Shown here: one piece after another, positions 35,333 to 44,685 of the stretch
How positions within the stretch are numbered: the first letter of the stretch is position 1
How the letters are laid out: each line of letters opens with the position of its first letter
From: Persicitalea sp038235275
GTDB lineage: Bacteria; Bacteroidota; Bacteroidia; Cytophagales; Spirosomataceae
Length of the DNA: 64,000 nucleotides
Assembly (NCBI GenBank): GCA_038235275.1
Contig: JBBSUC010000012.1
Location: 50,072-114,071, forward strand
Reading direction: 5' to 3'
Position numbers and translations under genes: made by a program
Notes under the pieces: generated by a model
What the model saw: the letters and a program-made list of their open reading frames with translations, nothing else
Database searches by the model: none
Told to the model about the DNA's origin: nothing

Positions 35333-36889
35333 ATGACTCGCCGGTTCGCCTTCTTTTTCCTTTCGCTTGCCTTTGCCACGTCCCCTGGCCTCAATGCCCA
35401 ACACCTGCCCGGAGTGGCGATGGGTAATTACGCGGGCACTCAGGCCCTGTACCACAATCCCGCTTTCGTGGCCGATTCGCGCTACAGGGTTCACGTCAAT
35501 TTGGTGGGAGCACAGTTATACGTGGCCAACAACCACATCAAGTACGACGTACCTTATTCTTTCCTGTCGCTTCTGACCAACTCCGTCCCCAATAAGTATC
35601 GAAATGAGAAGGGGGCCATCATTCTACCGCGCGCCGACTTGGAACAAAAGCTCAACGGCAGACTCAAACATTTGAACCTCGGCCTGGAAGGGCGGCTGCC
35701 CTCGGTGATGGTGTCGCTGCTCGACGGTAAGTTTGGCATTGCCGCCACCTCCCGCGTTCGGATTATGGGGAACCTCACCCAAGTCACCGAACCGCTGGCT
35801 CAGGCGTTGCGGGGGCGTGGGAAGGGCGAGGACATTCAAAAAACACTATTTGAAAACCAATCAGGCAAGCTGCACCTCAACGGTGTGGGCGAAGTGGCCC
35901 TGACGCTGGGCGGCGTTCTTTTGGACAACGAGACGGATTTCTTTAAAGTGGGTATTACAGCCAAGCGCTTGATCGGACTTTATAATGCCCACATTATTAT
36001 CGACGATGGTGCTTTTGCCATTTATCCCGACGAAAACTACCAGTTTAAAAGAGAACTGATCGACCTCCCTTCCGTCACTACCACTTACGGCTATACCAAC
36101 GATGGCGCGTTTCAGGATTTCAAGCCCACCCCCGGCTGGTTACTGGGTAAAGCTCCCGCCGGTAGTGGCTGGGGTTTCGACCTGGGGATGGTGTATGAGT
36201 ATCGCCCGAATGCCAACCGTTATTCCTACACCGACCGCGGCGTCCGCAAGCGCGATGGAAGTGTCAACAAGTACCTCTACCGCCTGTCGGTAGCGCTGAC
36301 CGATGTCGGGGGCGTCCGCTTCAAAAATCCTGGCTACGTCAGTCAGTTTCAAACGACGGCGGTCAAAAGGACTTTTCGTTACGAGAATTTCCAGAAACTC
36401 GACGGCACGGCGGGTTTCTTCAACGCTGTCAGCAAATCGCTGGATACCGATACCAGTACGCCCACGACTTCTTTCCGTTCGGTGCTGCCCACCGCTTTGC
36501 AGACCAGCCTGGACTATCAGATACAGCCAAACGTCTATGTCAACGCTTTGTGGGTGCAAAATCTCGTTTCTGCCGGAGCCTTTGGCATGAAAGGCGAATC
36601 GGTGCTGGCTGTGACGCCTCGCTATGAACACCGCTGGTACGAGCTGTCGGTTCCGGTCTCTATCATGAATCGCTACGGGTCTTTCGGGGTCGGTTTGGCC
36701 GGGCGCGCGGGGCCGCTGTGGTTCGGGACCGACCATCTACTGGGTTTGCTCAATGTGGGGAAACCCAAAACCTTCAATCTCTACGCCGGGCTTTCGGCGG
36801 GGCTGTTTCGTCGTCCGCCCCGGTCGCCCAATGCCTGTTTTCTGCCCGATGGAGAAACTTTTTGGCAGCGGCTGTTTCGCAAAAGATAA
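35333..36889 (+). CDS. DUF5723-like exported outer-membrane beta-barrel protein
   Basis: A 518-residue protein from ATG 35333 with signal peptide MTRRFAFFFLSLAFATSPGL, cleaved near NAQ. The frame is open to 35198, but the signal starts at 35333. HLPGVAMGNYAGTQALYHNP at the mature N-terminus is typical of Bacteroidota outer-membrane proteins of the PorV/FadL-like and DUF5723 groups, whose barrels begin with a GNY..A..NPA motif. The rest alternates short hydrophobic strands (KFGIAATSRVRIMGNL, FDLGMVYEYRPNANRY). Predicted outer-membrane beta barrel. Function is unknown; it may be related to cell-envelope structure or secretion. The family assignment is tentative. Confidence 0.7.
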   Translation: MTRRFAFFFLSLAFATSPGLNAQHLPGVAMGNYAGTQALYHNPAFVADSRYRVHVNLVGAQLYVANNHIKYDVPYSFLSLLTNSVPNKYRNEKGAIILPRADLEQKLNGRLKHLNLGLEGRLPSVMVSLLDGKFGIAATSRVRIMGNLTQVTEPLAQALRGRGKGEDIQKTLFENQSGKLHLNGVGEVALTLGGVLLDNETDFFKVGITAKRLIGLYNAHIIIDDGAFAIYPDENYQFKRELIDLPSVTTTYGYTNDGAFQDFKPTPGWLLGKAPAGSGWGFDLGMVYEYRPNANRYSYTDRGVRKRDGSVNKYLYRLSVALTDVGGVRFKNPGYVSQFQTTAVKRTFRYENFQKLDGTAGFFNAVSKSLDTDTSTPTTSFRSVLPTALQTSLDYQIQPNVYVNALWVQNLVSAGAFGMKGESVLAVTPRYEHRWYELSVPVSIMNRYGSFGVGLAGRAGPLWFGTDHLLGLLNVGKPKTFNLYAGLSAGLFRRPPRSPNACFLPDGETFWQRLFRKR

Positions 36890-36970
36890 TGCCTTTGATA
36901 GTCGGATAGACTTACCCTTAGAGTAATTTCAGTCAGCCGAAGGCTCTTTCTTTAAAAAGCCCAAACCTGC

Positions 36971-39160
36971 ATGAAAACCCTCGCTATTTTTTTGCTCTCT
37001 TGCCTGATTTTCGTGCAATCGTTCGCTCAGAAAATCGAACTTTTCCCCAAAAATAATCCCAAACTCAGCTTTGCCGAACGGGAAATAAAGCCTCACTTGG
37101 GGAAATTCCAAGTCGAACTCATCGCCGACGCGGCGCAGGTTGGTAAAGTGTGCGCGCAAAACCAACTCGCCAAACCTAAATGGGATGACGACCAAAGCTA
37201 CGCCCTCCGCCGAAAAGGTGATAAAGTATGGGTACTGGCCAGCGACGCCGTCGGGGCAATGTATGGCGGGCTGGATGTAGCCGAGGCGTTGCGCACCAAA
37301 CATCCCGAGTGGCTGGATAGCAAAGATCATAAACCCTACCTGCTCGAGCGGGGCCTGAAATTCAACATTCCGCTCGACCTCCGGACACCCAGTTATACCG
37401 ACGCCAGCGACGCGGCCCAAGCCAATATTCCTGAGGTTTGGAAAGAGGAGTTCTGGCGGGAATACTTCAACGAAATGGCCCGTCAACGGATGAACGTGAT
37501 GACGCTTTGGAGTCTGCATCCGTTTCCTTCGCTGGTTTATATTCCCGAATTCCCCGAGGTCGGCCTGAACGATGTTTGGCGGACGAAGGCGAAGTACGAC
37601 GACACCTATTCGCATAACGGCGATGGTTGGGATCGTCCCTACCTCTACGAAAATGTGGAGGTGGTGAAGAAGATTTCCATTCAGGAAAAAATGGATTTCT
37701 GGCGGAAAGTCATGCAAATGGCTGACGACCGGGGCATTCGTTTTTATATTTTCACCTGGAACAAATTTACTTACGGCGCCGAAGGAAAAAACGGCATTAC
37801 CGACGACCAGACCAGTGAGACGACGATTGCCTACTTCCGGGCGGCGGTGCGCGAATTAGTGAAACAGTACCCACTTTTGAAAGGCATCGGCATTACGGCG
37901 GGCGAACACATGGACAACAAGCGTACCGACCAGTACCGCAAGGAGAACTGGCTGTGGCGCACCTACGGCGAGGGTATCAACGACGGTTTGCGGGCCGCGC
38001 CGCGCGAAGATTTTCGGCTTATTCACCGCTTTCACCAAACGGGCCTGGACGATATTCTGACGGGTTTCAAAGGGCTGAACTGCCGCCTGGATTTGAGCAT
38101 AAAATACGCCATCGCGCACATGTATTCCATCCCCAACCCGCCCTTCACGCTGCCCGCCTTTGAATTGCTCACCGAAAAAAACAAAAGCTGGCTCACCCTT
38201 CGCAACGACGATATTTACAGCATGCGCTGGGCCAACGTGGACTTCGCCCGGCAGTTCGTACAAGCCATTCCTGAAGTGGATAAGGTGGCGGGCTACTACA
38301 TGGGGCCGGATGGCTATACCTGGGGTCGGGATTTTTTGAATAAAAACACTTTGAACGACCCGCCACTGGTATTCAGCAAGCAATGGGTCAGCAATATGAT
38401 TTGGGGCCGGTTGACTTACGATCCGACGCTTTCCCGCGAAATTTTTGACGAAAACATCCGGCAGCGTTTCGGCGGCACTTCCACCGCAACACTGATAAGG
38501 GCTTGGGAACCCGCCAGCATGATTTTTCCTTTCATCACCCGTTTTGTTTGGGGCGACATCGACCTGAAATGGTTTCCCGAGGCCAACCTCAGCCACCGCA
38601 AGTACCGAGGCTTTTACACGATAGAAGAATATATCAAGCGTCAGCCGATGGATGGCAGCAATATCGCCGGCATTGACCAATGGCTGCACGACCCGCAGGG
38701 CGCGGCTAGCCTGCGCTCGCCGTTGTCGGTGGCCGACTCGCTGGAAAGTCTGGCGAACACTGCCCTGGTAAATCTCAGAAAACTGCCCGCTTATAGCGCC
38801 ACCAACCCAAGCGAACTTTCACAGACATCGAGCGACATCGAGGCTTTTGCCCAAATCGGTTTGTATTACGCCAACAAAATTCGAGCAGCCTACGCTTTGG
38901 CCAGCTTCGACAAAGACAAAAACGTCGCCGACCAAAAGAAGAGTCTGGATTACCTGAAAAAAGCAGAAACACATTGGAATAAATACGCGGCGATCTACGC
39001 CGCTAAAAACCAGCCCGCACTTTATAACCGCGTCGGTTGGGTGGATGTGAACGCGCTGAAAGGCGAAGTAAAAAAAGACTACAATATCGTGCAGAGTTGG
39101 CAACCGGGGAGCATTGCCTACAAGCGGCAGAATACGACGGAGAAGCCATTTAAGAAGTAA
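36971..39160 (+). CDS. Exported glycoside hydrolase-like TIM-barrel protein (GH20/GH67-like architecture)
   Basis: A 729-residue protein with a signal peptide (MKTLAIFLLSCLIFVQSFAQ). The N-terminal block VWVLASDAVGAMYGGLDVAE is the GH20/GH67-type N-terminal domain. The following barrel (ARQRMNVMTLWSLHPFPSLV, IRFYIFTWNKFTYG, LKGIGITAGEHMDNKRTDQY) is a TIM barrel with acidic residues near strand ends; the EHMD patch is a candidate catalytic region. The pattern recalls alpha-glucuronidase/alpha-galacturonidase relatives of Bacteroidota, but I cannot name the family. It has a helical C-terminal domain. With the nearby sulfatases it fits removal of a uronic-acid or similar side group, an inference. 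Confidence 0.6.
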   Translation: MKTLAIFLLSCLIFVQSFAQKIELFPKNNPKLSFAEREIKPHLGKFQVELIADAAQVGKVCAQNQLAKPKWDDDQSYALRRKGDKVWVLASDAVGAMYGGLDVAEALRTKHPEWLDSKDHKPYLLERGLKFNIPLDLRTPSYTDASDAAQANIPEVWKEEFWREYFNEMARQRMNVMTLWSLHPFPSLVYIPEFPEVGLNDVWRTKAKYDDTYSHNGDGWDRPYLYENVEVVKKISIQEKMDFWRKVMQMADDRGIRFYIFTWNKFTYGAEGKNGITDDQTSETTIAYFRAAVRELVKQYPLLKGIGITAGEHMDNKRTDQYRKENWLWRTYGEGINDGLRAAPREDFRLIHRFHQTGLDDILTGFKGLNCRLDLSIKYAIAHMYSIPNPPFTLPAFELLTEKNKSWLTLRNDDIYSMRWANVDFARQFVQAIPEVDKVAGYYMGPDGYTWGRDFLNKNTLNDPPLVFSKQWVSNMIWGRLTYDPTLSREIFDENIRQRFGGTSTATLIRAWEPASMIFPFITRFVWGDIDLKWFPEANLSHRKYRGFYTIEEYIKRQPMDGSNIAGIDQWLHDPQGAASLRSPLSVADSLESLANTALVNLRKLPAYSATNPSELSQTSSDIEAFAQIGLYYANKIRAAYALASFDKDKNVADQKKSLDYLKKAETHWNKYAAIYAAKNQPALYNRVGWVDVNALKGEVKKDYNIVQSWQPGSIAYKRQNTTEKPFKK

Positions 39161-39197
39161 GAATTAGGTATAGAATTTGAGCAATTGCCTATTTTCT

Positions 39198-40007
39198 CTA
39201 CTCTTTTTTGTACTGAAACTCCTTCTCAAAACTGACATCTCTAAAATCGGCATTATCCGGTAGTTGGAAATTGTAGTCGGATTTTTGATCCATTTTCACC
39301 ACTAGTGGCCCTCCGGTTTCCACTTCCATCACGTGGCCACCGAAAGTGCGGTCGTCGGAAATGAAGTGGAAATGAAAACCCATGGTATTGATATTGCCGA
39401 TGAAGTCGGGGCAGTAGAAACCAACCATCGTTCCCGACACATCGGTGGCGTTGAAAACCGGACGGTTAGGAATTAGTACATCTAAACCTTCCATGAAAGG
39501 CCGCTCTTGTTTGGTAAGGCCACCGCATTTCAGGCGGGCGAATTTGCCCTTGATTACAAAAGCGTAGAAATAATTGGGCGAAGCTAGTTTTCGCTTTACC
39601 CGACTTTGCAGACTGTCGAAGCTGACGGATGTTTGGGTAATCTCAAATTCATCGTCTTTCTGAAAATGCACGGCGTTGGCGTACACCAATTTATCCGTGT
39701 CGGTACCCTTCGACACCGTGCCATCCTCGCGGATACGGTAGGGCTTGCCGTCTACCATGACCATTTCACCATCCAGTAGATTGAATGAGCCCAGACCAAC
39801 ATCGCCTTTGGTTTTTAGTTCTTTTACGGACAGGTCGGCGTCGAATACTTTATTGGTAAATGCCCACCAAATAGAGTACTGGAAGTAAGTGTCGTTTTGC
39901 GATGCGTTGGTGTCAACTTCGCTGGTGGCCAATGGCTGATCATCGGTCTGTTTACAGGAGGAGATGAACAGAAAGCAGAGGGTGAATAATACTAAGCTGG
40001 TTTTCAT
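39198..40007 (-). CDS. Acetolactate decarboxylase-like lipoprotein
   Basis: A 269-residue protein from ATG 40007: signal MKTSLVLFTLCFLFISSCKQ with lipobox Cys18. The body matches alpha-acetolactate decarboxylase: YFQYSIWWAFTNKVFDADLS, GDVGLGSFNLLDGEMVMVDG, then GFHFHFISDDRTFGGH. His212, His214 and His225 keep the 2- and 11-residue spacing of the zinc ligands of known enzymes. The enzyme converts 2-acetolactate to acetoin; here a lipid anchor puts it outside the cytoplasm, most likely on the periplasmic face or cell surface. No acetolactate synthase gene is adjacent. The frame extends upstream to 40040, but the signal peptide decides the start. Confidence 0.88.
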   Translation of the reverse strand: MKTSLVLFTLCFLFISSCKQTDDQPLATSEVDTNASQNDTYFQYSIWWAFTNKVFDADLSVKELKTKGDVGLGSFNLLDGEMVMVDGKPYRIREDGTVSKGTDTDKLVYANAVHFQKDDEFEITQTSVSFDSLQSRVKRKLASPNYFYAFVIKGKFARLKCGGLTKQERPFMEGLDVLIPNRPVFNATDVSGTMVGFYCPDFIGNINTMGFHFHFISDDRTFGGHVMEVETGGPLVVKMDQKSDYNFQLPDNADFRDVSFEKEFQYKKE

Positions 40008-40183
40008 AAATTTAGATTCAGACTTTTGGGCGCAGGGCAATTCAACCGGTCTTCTAAAACTGCCTTTTCAAGCTGTCCCTTCCTTTGAGTAAGTGATCCG
40101 GGATTATTCCTTACAAGAAAAACGGGTGTTGCAACTACTCCCCGTTTACAAACCTTTCGCGCCAGAAACTCGTTAATTCCACC

Positions 40184-40783
40184 ATGCAAGACAATGCACA
40201 AAATCCCGGTTCAACGCTCGAACGATTCGGAAAAAACAAGGTTATCCCCGACTTATTGAAGGAGGAAATCTTACTTTCCCTGTCGTACTATCCCGAGTTA
40301 CTCGACACTCATATCGAGTTCAGAATCCTTAGCCCGCAAATCAAGAAATCGGTTATGCAGGCGCAGCCCATTGTAGGATCGTTGTTCAAACCAAAGGCTG
40401 AACGCGCTTACGTTATAAAGATAAGCCGATATTTCAAGGACGAAAACCAACCACTGCCCATCGAAAAAATCGAGCAAAAAGTGCTGATCGGCTGGCTTGG
40501 CCACGAATTGGGCCACGTGATGGACTACCTGAATCGGTCGGTTTGGGAAATGGCAGAATTTGGGCTGGGCTATTTTTTTTCCAGACGTTACCTGATGCAA
40601 GCCGAACGCACCGCTGACCTATTTGCCATTAGCCACGGTTTGGGGGAAAAAATAGTGGACACCAAAAACTTCATTCTCGACCATGCCTATTTGCCGGAGC
40701 GTTACAAAGAAAAAATCCGACGACTGTACGTGTCGCCGGAAGAGGCTTTGCTGCTGATCGAGGAGTACAAGGCGAAGATGTGA
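40184..40783 (+). CDS. Small gluzincin-type putative zinc metallopeptidase
   Basis: A 199-residue protein without signal peptide or membrane segment. HELGH at residues 107-111 and ERTAD at residues 141-145 form the HExxH ... ExxxD pattern of M48-like gluzincins, in which two His and one Glu bind zinc. Length is much shorter than HtpX or Ste24 enzymes and no transmembrane helix is seen, so it would be a cytosolic peptidase or a regulator. I do not recognise the family. It starts at ATG 40184 and ends directly against the convergent gene at 40784. Confidence 0.65.
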   Translation: MQDNAQNPGSTLERFGKNKVIPDLLKEEILLSLSYYPELLDTHIEFRILSPQIKKSVMQAQPIVGSLFKPKAERAYVIKISRYFKDENQPLPIEKIEQKVLIGWLGHELGHVMDYLNRSVWEMAEFGLGYFFSRRYLMQAERTADLFAISHGLGEKIVDTKNFILDHAYLPERYKEKIRRLYVSPEEALLLIEEYKAKM

Positions 40784-42307
40784 TTATTGCTCTTTCACAA
40801 ACGCCTCGAATTCCAGGAAATCTTCCTCTTTCATTACTTTGGGCATTTTGGCCTGGCCGCCTTTTTTCTTGGTGCGTTCGTTCCATTGCGTAAAGCGTTC
40901 GCAGGGAATGATCGTGGCTTCCACGCCTTTCAAGGCCTTGGTGCGGGCCACATCGTAATTTTTGTTGGACTCGCGCAGAGTTTCATCGAGCAGTTGTGCC
41001 ACATCAGCTGAGTCGGAGAATGCTTCATCGGTTCCCAGATACCAGCGATTGATGTACTCTCCGTCGTCCCGACGCACGGCGGCTACGGTAAATTCTTTGA
41101 TAGCAATTCCCTTTTGCTGGCTGAGTTTCTGTACCGCGTCGGTCATTTTGTTGACCGGAAGCTGCTCGCCCACTACATTTAAATAAAACTTGGTGCGGCC
41201 GCTGATGATAATCTCGCCACGCGCCACGTCGGTAAACTGCACCGTGTCGCCGATCATATACCGCCAGGCACCCGACACCGTCGAGATAAGCAGCACGTAG
41301 TCGATGCCTTCGGTGACTTCCAGGCTATTGAGAACCGGGGCGTCGGGACGCACGGTTCCATCGTCGGCCATAAAGCGATCCTGGAAGGGGACGAACTCGA
41401 AATAGATACCGTTGTTCAGCACGAGTCGCATCGCCTTGGTTTCGGGCCGGGCCTGAAACGCCAGGAAGCCTTCGGACGCTAAATAGGTGTCGATGTAAAT
41501 GAGCGGTCGCGCTATCAATCTGTTGAGGCTCTCCACGTAAGGCTCCAAAGCCACCCCGCCGGAGGTATACACCATCAGGTTGGGCCAGATTTCGTGGATG
41601 TTATTCAGGCCGTGGTATTCGATGACTTTTTTAAGCATCAGCTCGATCCAGGAAGGAATGCCTGATAGACTGCCGATGTCCCATTTGGGGGCTTCCCGGG
41701 CAATATGCTCTACGCGAAGATCCCAATCTTTTATACCGGAAACCTCCTTACCCGGCCGATAAAAAAAGTCAAACCAGGCGGGGATGGTGCTGGCACTTAT
41801 GCCGCTGATCTCGCCTTCCAGATGCCCGTCCACCTCTTTTAGATCCGTACTCGAACCTAACATAAGGACTTCCTTTTCAAAAAAATCGGGCGGCATATCG
41901 AACTCCGAGAGCGCCAACACCTGCCCGATGCCCGCGCGACGGATGGCCGCAATCATATCGTCGGTGACCGGGATATGTTTGCTGGTGCTGGTCGTTCCTG
42001 AACTCACGGCGAAGTAGTCGGGCTGGCCGGGCCAGGTTATGTCGGCTTCACCAGCCAGCGTGCGGTGCCACCACTCCGCGTTGATTTTGTCGTAATCGTG
42101 CGCCGGGACCCGCTCAGCAAAAGTCCTGAAGAGTGTTTCGCTCTCCAGAATATTTTCAAAGTCATATTTTTGGCCAAATGCCGTGTCTTTGGCAGTTTTG
42201 AGAAGATGGCGAAGTACTTTTTCCTGCTCTTCGACGGGCGAATCATAGCTGGTGAGCGTTTCGCCGAGGTCGACGGCTTTTTTGAGAAAACTTCCTAGTA
42301 AGGACAT
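40784..42307 (-). CDS. GH3 auxin-responsive-like acyl-adenylating protein
   Basis: A 507-residue cytosolic protein. AVSSGTTSTSKHIPVTDDMI around residues 105-125 is the ATP-binding motif of the adenylate-forming GH3 family (same fold as acyl-CoA synthetases). MVYTSGGVALEPYVESL, LISTVSGAWRYMIGDTVQF and IISGRTKFYLNVVGEQL are the remaining signature blocks. Plant members conjugate hormones to amino acids; bacterial members are unstudied and presumably join a carboxylic acid to an amine through an acyl-AMP. The substrate is unknown. The downstream neighbour at 40184 is convergent. Confidence 0.93.
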   Translation of the reverse strand: MSLLGSFLKKAVDLGETLTSYDSPVEEQEKVLRHLLKTAKDTAFGQKYDFENILESETLFRTFAERVPAHDYDKINAEWWHRTLAGEADITWPGQPDYFAVSSGTTSTSKHIPVTDDMIAAIRRAGIGQVLALSEFDMPPDFFEKEVLMLGSSTDLKEVDGHLEGEISGISASTIPAWFDFFYRPGKEVSGIKDWDLRVEHIAREAPKWDIGSLSGIPSWIELMLKKVIEYHGLNNIHEIWPNLMVYTSGGVALEPYVESLNRLIARPLIYIDTYLASEGFLAFQARPETKAMRLVLNNGIYFEFVPFQDRFMADDGTVRPDAPVLNSLEVTEGIDYVLLISTVSGAWRYMIGDTVQFTDVARGEIIISGRTKFYLNVVGEQLPVNKMTDAVQKLSQQKGIAIKEFTVAAVRRDDGEYINRWYLGTDEAFSDSADVAQLLDETLRESNKNYDVARTKALKGVEATIIPCERFTQWNERTKKKGGQAKMPKVMKEEDFLEFEAFVKEQ

Positions 42308-42393
42308 TTAGTTGATAGTGGACGGTTGACAATTGACAGTTATTTTGGAAAAAACTATGCCCGAAAAAAAAGCGGGGAATTGGGGATGAATGA

Positions 42394-43050
42394 TTAAAAT
42401 AACCCCAGCTTTCCACGTACCGACAATACCCAAACCAGCAGCATGACAATGGAAAGCCCAAAAATCCACTTCCCGTGCTGGCGGTCACGCTCCCGGTAGA
42501 CAAATACGCGCTCACCGTTGGGCAATGTTTTCTTCGCCGTCGCCAGGTGCCAACCCATGAACAGGCCGACCACGCCGCCCAGAAGCGCGAATACGTAGGC
42601 CAGCCAGACATTGGCCGTTTGCTTAGCTTCGGGTTGGGCCAATTCGTGCAAACGCGATTTTTTCAGGAGATCGAGAAGTTTGGCGTCCACGTCGATACCC
42701 CGCTGACTCAGAATCCGCCGGGCCAACTGGTAGTCGAAGGCCGACCATTCGTCGGGACTTGCCAGAATGTCGAAGAGTTCTTCGTCCCTGAAACCAAACA
42801 GGTAGTGATCTTCGGTGGCTGATAACACTTCACTGGCCGCCAGTTCATGGAGCAGTTCGTTGACTTCGGAAAAGCGGACAGGCTGAACTTTGACGATGAA
42901 TTCGGGCGGCAGGGTGGTCATGCCGATGGGCTCGATGCGCTCACGGTAAATTTCGGTTTGGTAGGGAATTGTGTGTTCTTCCAGCAGTTGAAGTAAAGCC
43001 CGGAAAGGTTCTTCGTGACGGTAGTTTTTGATGGTCAGAAATTCTTCCAT
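42394..43050 (-). CDS. Putative membrane protein with DUF2007-like N-terminus
   Basis: A 218-residue protein (MEEFLTIKNYRHEEPFRALL). Residues 1-70 look like a small ferredoxin-like alpha/beta signal domain of the DUF2007 type. A helical region follows (YQLARRILSQRGIDVDAKLL). Two transmembrane helices lie at about residues 150-170 (LAYVFALLGGVVGLFMGWHL) and 195-212 (IFGLSIVMLLVWVLSV). Function is unknown. It sits 11 bp after the sulfatase gene and is probably co-transcribed with it, although no functional link is evident. Confidence 0.75.
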   Translation of the reverse strand: MEEFLTIKNYRHEEPFRALLQLLEEHTIPYQTEIYRERIEPIGMTTLPPEFIVKVQPVRFSEVNELLHELAASEVLSATEDHYLFGFRDEELFDILASPDEWSAFDYQLARRILSQRGIDVDAKLLDLLKKSRLHELAQPEAKQTANVWLAYVFALLGGVVGLFMGWHLATAKKTLPNGERVFVYRERDRQHGKWIFGLSIVMLLVWVLSVRGKLGLF

Positions 43051-43061
43051 AATTTAGCAAA

Positions 43062-44615
43062 CTACCTTTTAGCACCCGGTCGGGTGTAGCCATCCGTACG
43101 CTGCCGGACCAGAAGCTCGCTCAACTCTTTGGCGACTTCGGGTTCCGCTTTCAACAAGTTACGTGTTTCGCCGGGATCTTTATCCAAATCGTACAGTTGA
43201 GCGGTCCATTCCTTGGTGGGTGAATCGTCTTTCGACCAACCGCCACTACCGGAACCTTCGACGTACTTCCACTGACCCCGCCGGATGGAAAACATTCCCG
43301 AAATAGAATGATGGATTAGGCTGGGACGGGTGGGTTGGGTATAGTTGGGATTTCTCAAAATTGGCGAAAAGTCGAAGCTGTCCTGCGCCGCATCGGCGGG
43401 AAGTTTCTGGCTAGTAATTGTGGCAAAAGTAGCCATCAGATCGTTCAGGCAAATGGTTTGCCCCGAAACGGTTTGCCCCGAAACCGTTTGCTTTGCATCT
43501 TTGTGCCTAGAAATCTTCTGCGGCCAGCGGACTATGAACGGCACCCGGTGACCACCCTCCCAAATGTCCGATTTTTGTCCCCTTAGAATACCGTTGGCCC
43601 GGTGCCTGGGAAAAGCTGCTCGGTCGCCGGGCTTCCAGTCGGCCCCGTTGTCGGAGGTGAAGACCACAAGCGTGTTCTCTTTCAAGCCCAGGCTATCCAA
43701 AGTGCGCAATACCCGGCCTACCACGGCGTCGGTATGGGCCACAAAATCGCCGTAAGTACCCGCGCCCGATTGGCCCGTGAATTCGCCGGACGGCAGCCAA
43801 GGAGTGTGCGGACTGGTCAGCGGCAGATAAAGGAAAAATGGCTGGTCGGTTTTGCTGCTTCGTTGAATAAACTCCTGGGCCTTCACTCCCAAGTGATCGA
43901 GCGTCTGGGGGAGTTTGAAATCGACGGAGCCTTTACCCGTTCGCCAGAAAACCCCCCTAGGGTCGTTATTGCCCGCTATTTCCACGATTTTTCGACTGGT
44001 GGGCTGGCCGTTTTCTAGGTACAAATAGGGCGGAATGTCGAGGGACGAAGGCACCAGAAAACTATAATTAAAGCCCAATTCCGCCGGACCGCTGGTCAGG
44101 TTGGCCACGATGTCGAGGTTGTCGCCCTTGGGCCATTGGTGCGGCTCATGCGGCGGTTCGGAAGCGGCGCCCGGAATTTCCGGCCAGTTTAGCCCAAGGT
44201 GCCACTTGCCGATGACGCCCGTTTGGTACCCGGCGTTTTTTAGTAAATCGGCAATTGTGAAGCGGTCGACCTCGATGAGGGCAGGGGAATAGCCGCCCAG
44301 AACGCCCTGCTTCAACGGCGACCGGAAGGCGTAGCGTCCCGTGACGAGGCCGTAGCGCGTGGGCGAACATACCGCCGAAGCTGAGTGTGCGTCGGTGAAG
44401 CGAACGCCCTCTTGACTCAGCCGATCCAGATTCGGAGTTTTGACTTGGGAGTCAGGATTGTAACATTGCAGGTCGCCGTAGCCCAGGTCGTCGGCCAGGA
44501 TGACGAGGATATTCGGTTGGTCGGATTTTGCTTTGCTTCTTTTTGGCTGGGAAGTGCAGCCAAAAAATAGGATACAAAAAAATAGCAGGGAAACAAGACG
44601 GTAAGAAGCTTTCAT
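43062..44615 (-). CDS. Sulfatase (Cys type), lipoprotein
   Basis: A 517-residue sulfatase with a lipoprotein signal (RLVSLLFFCILFFGCTSQPK, lipobox ending FFGC). QPNILVILADDLGYGDLQCY is the N-terminal metal block. CSPTRYGLVTGRYAFRSPLK (Cys83) is the formylglycine site. VVFTSDNGADWKPGDRA is the later metal block. It resembles arylsulfatase A-type family S1 enzymes. An in-frame 15-bp duplication gives QTVSGQTVSGQTI near residue 385 (see the repeat entry). It is the third sulfatase in the window and 10 kb away from the other two. Needs a formylglycine-generating enzyme, which is not in this window. Confidence 0.95.
   Translation of the reverse strand: MKASYRLVSLLFFCILFFGCTSQPKRSKAKSDQPNILVILADDLGYGDLQCYNPDSQVKTPNLDRLSQEGVRFTDAHSASAVCSPTRYGLVTGRYAFRSPLKQGVLGGYSPALIEVDRFTIADLLKNAGYQTGVIGKWHLGLNWPEIPGAASEPPHEPHQWPKGDNLDIVANLTSGPAELGFNYSFLVPSSLDIPPYLYLENGQPTSRKIVEIAGNNDPRGVFWRTGKGSVDFKLPQTLDHLGVKAQEFIQRSSKTDQPFFLYLPLTSPHTPWLPSGEFTGQSGAGTYGDFVAHTDAVVGRVLRTLDSLGLKENTLVVFTSDNGADWKPGDRAAFPRHRANGILRGQKSDIWEGGHRVPFIVRWPQKISRHKDAKQTVSGQTVSGQTICLNDLMATFATITSQKLPADAAQDSFDFSPILRNPNYTQPTRPSLIHHSISGMFSIRRGQWKYVEGSGSGGWSKDDSPTKEWTAQLYDLDKDPGETRNLLKAEPEVAKELSELLVRQRTDGYTRPGAKR
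43455..43491. repeat. 15-bp in-frame tandem repeat inside the sulfatase gene
   Basis: The unit GGTTTGCCCCGAAAC occurs twice in tandem (43455-43469, 43470-43484) with a partial third copy (43485-43491). On the coding strand it adds the peptide QTVSG in repeated form, within a likely surface loop between the metal-site segments. It could change in copy number without breaking the frame. Confidence 0.75.
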
Positions 44616-44685
44616 GAGTGGAGGTGGCTTGAAAGTAAGGCTTTGACTAAACCCAATAAGCCGCCAAAGCCCCGAAATTACCGTG

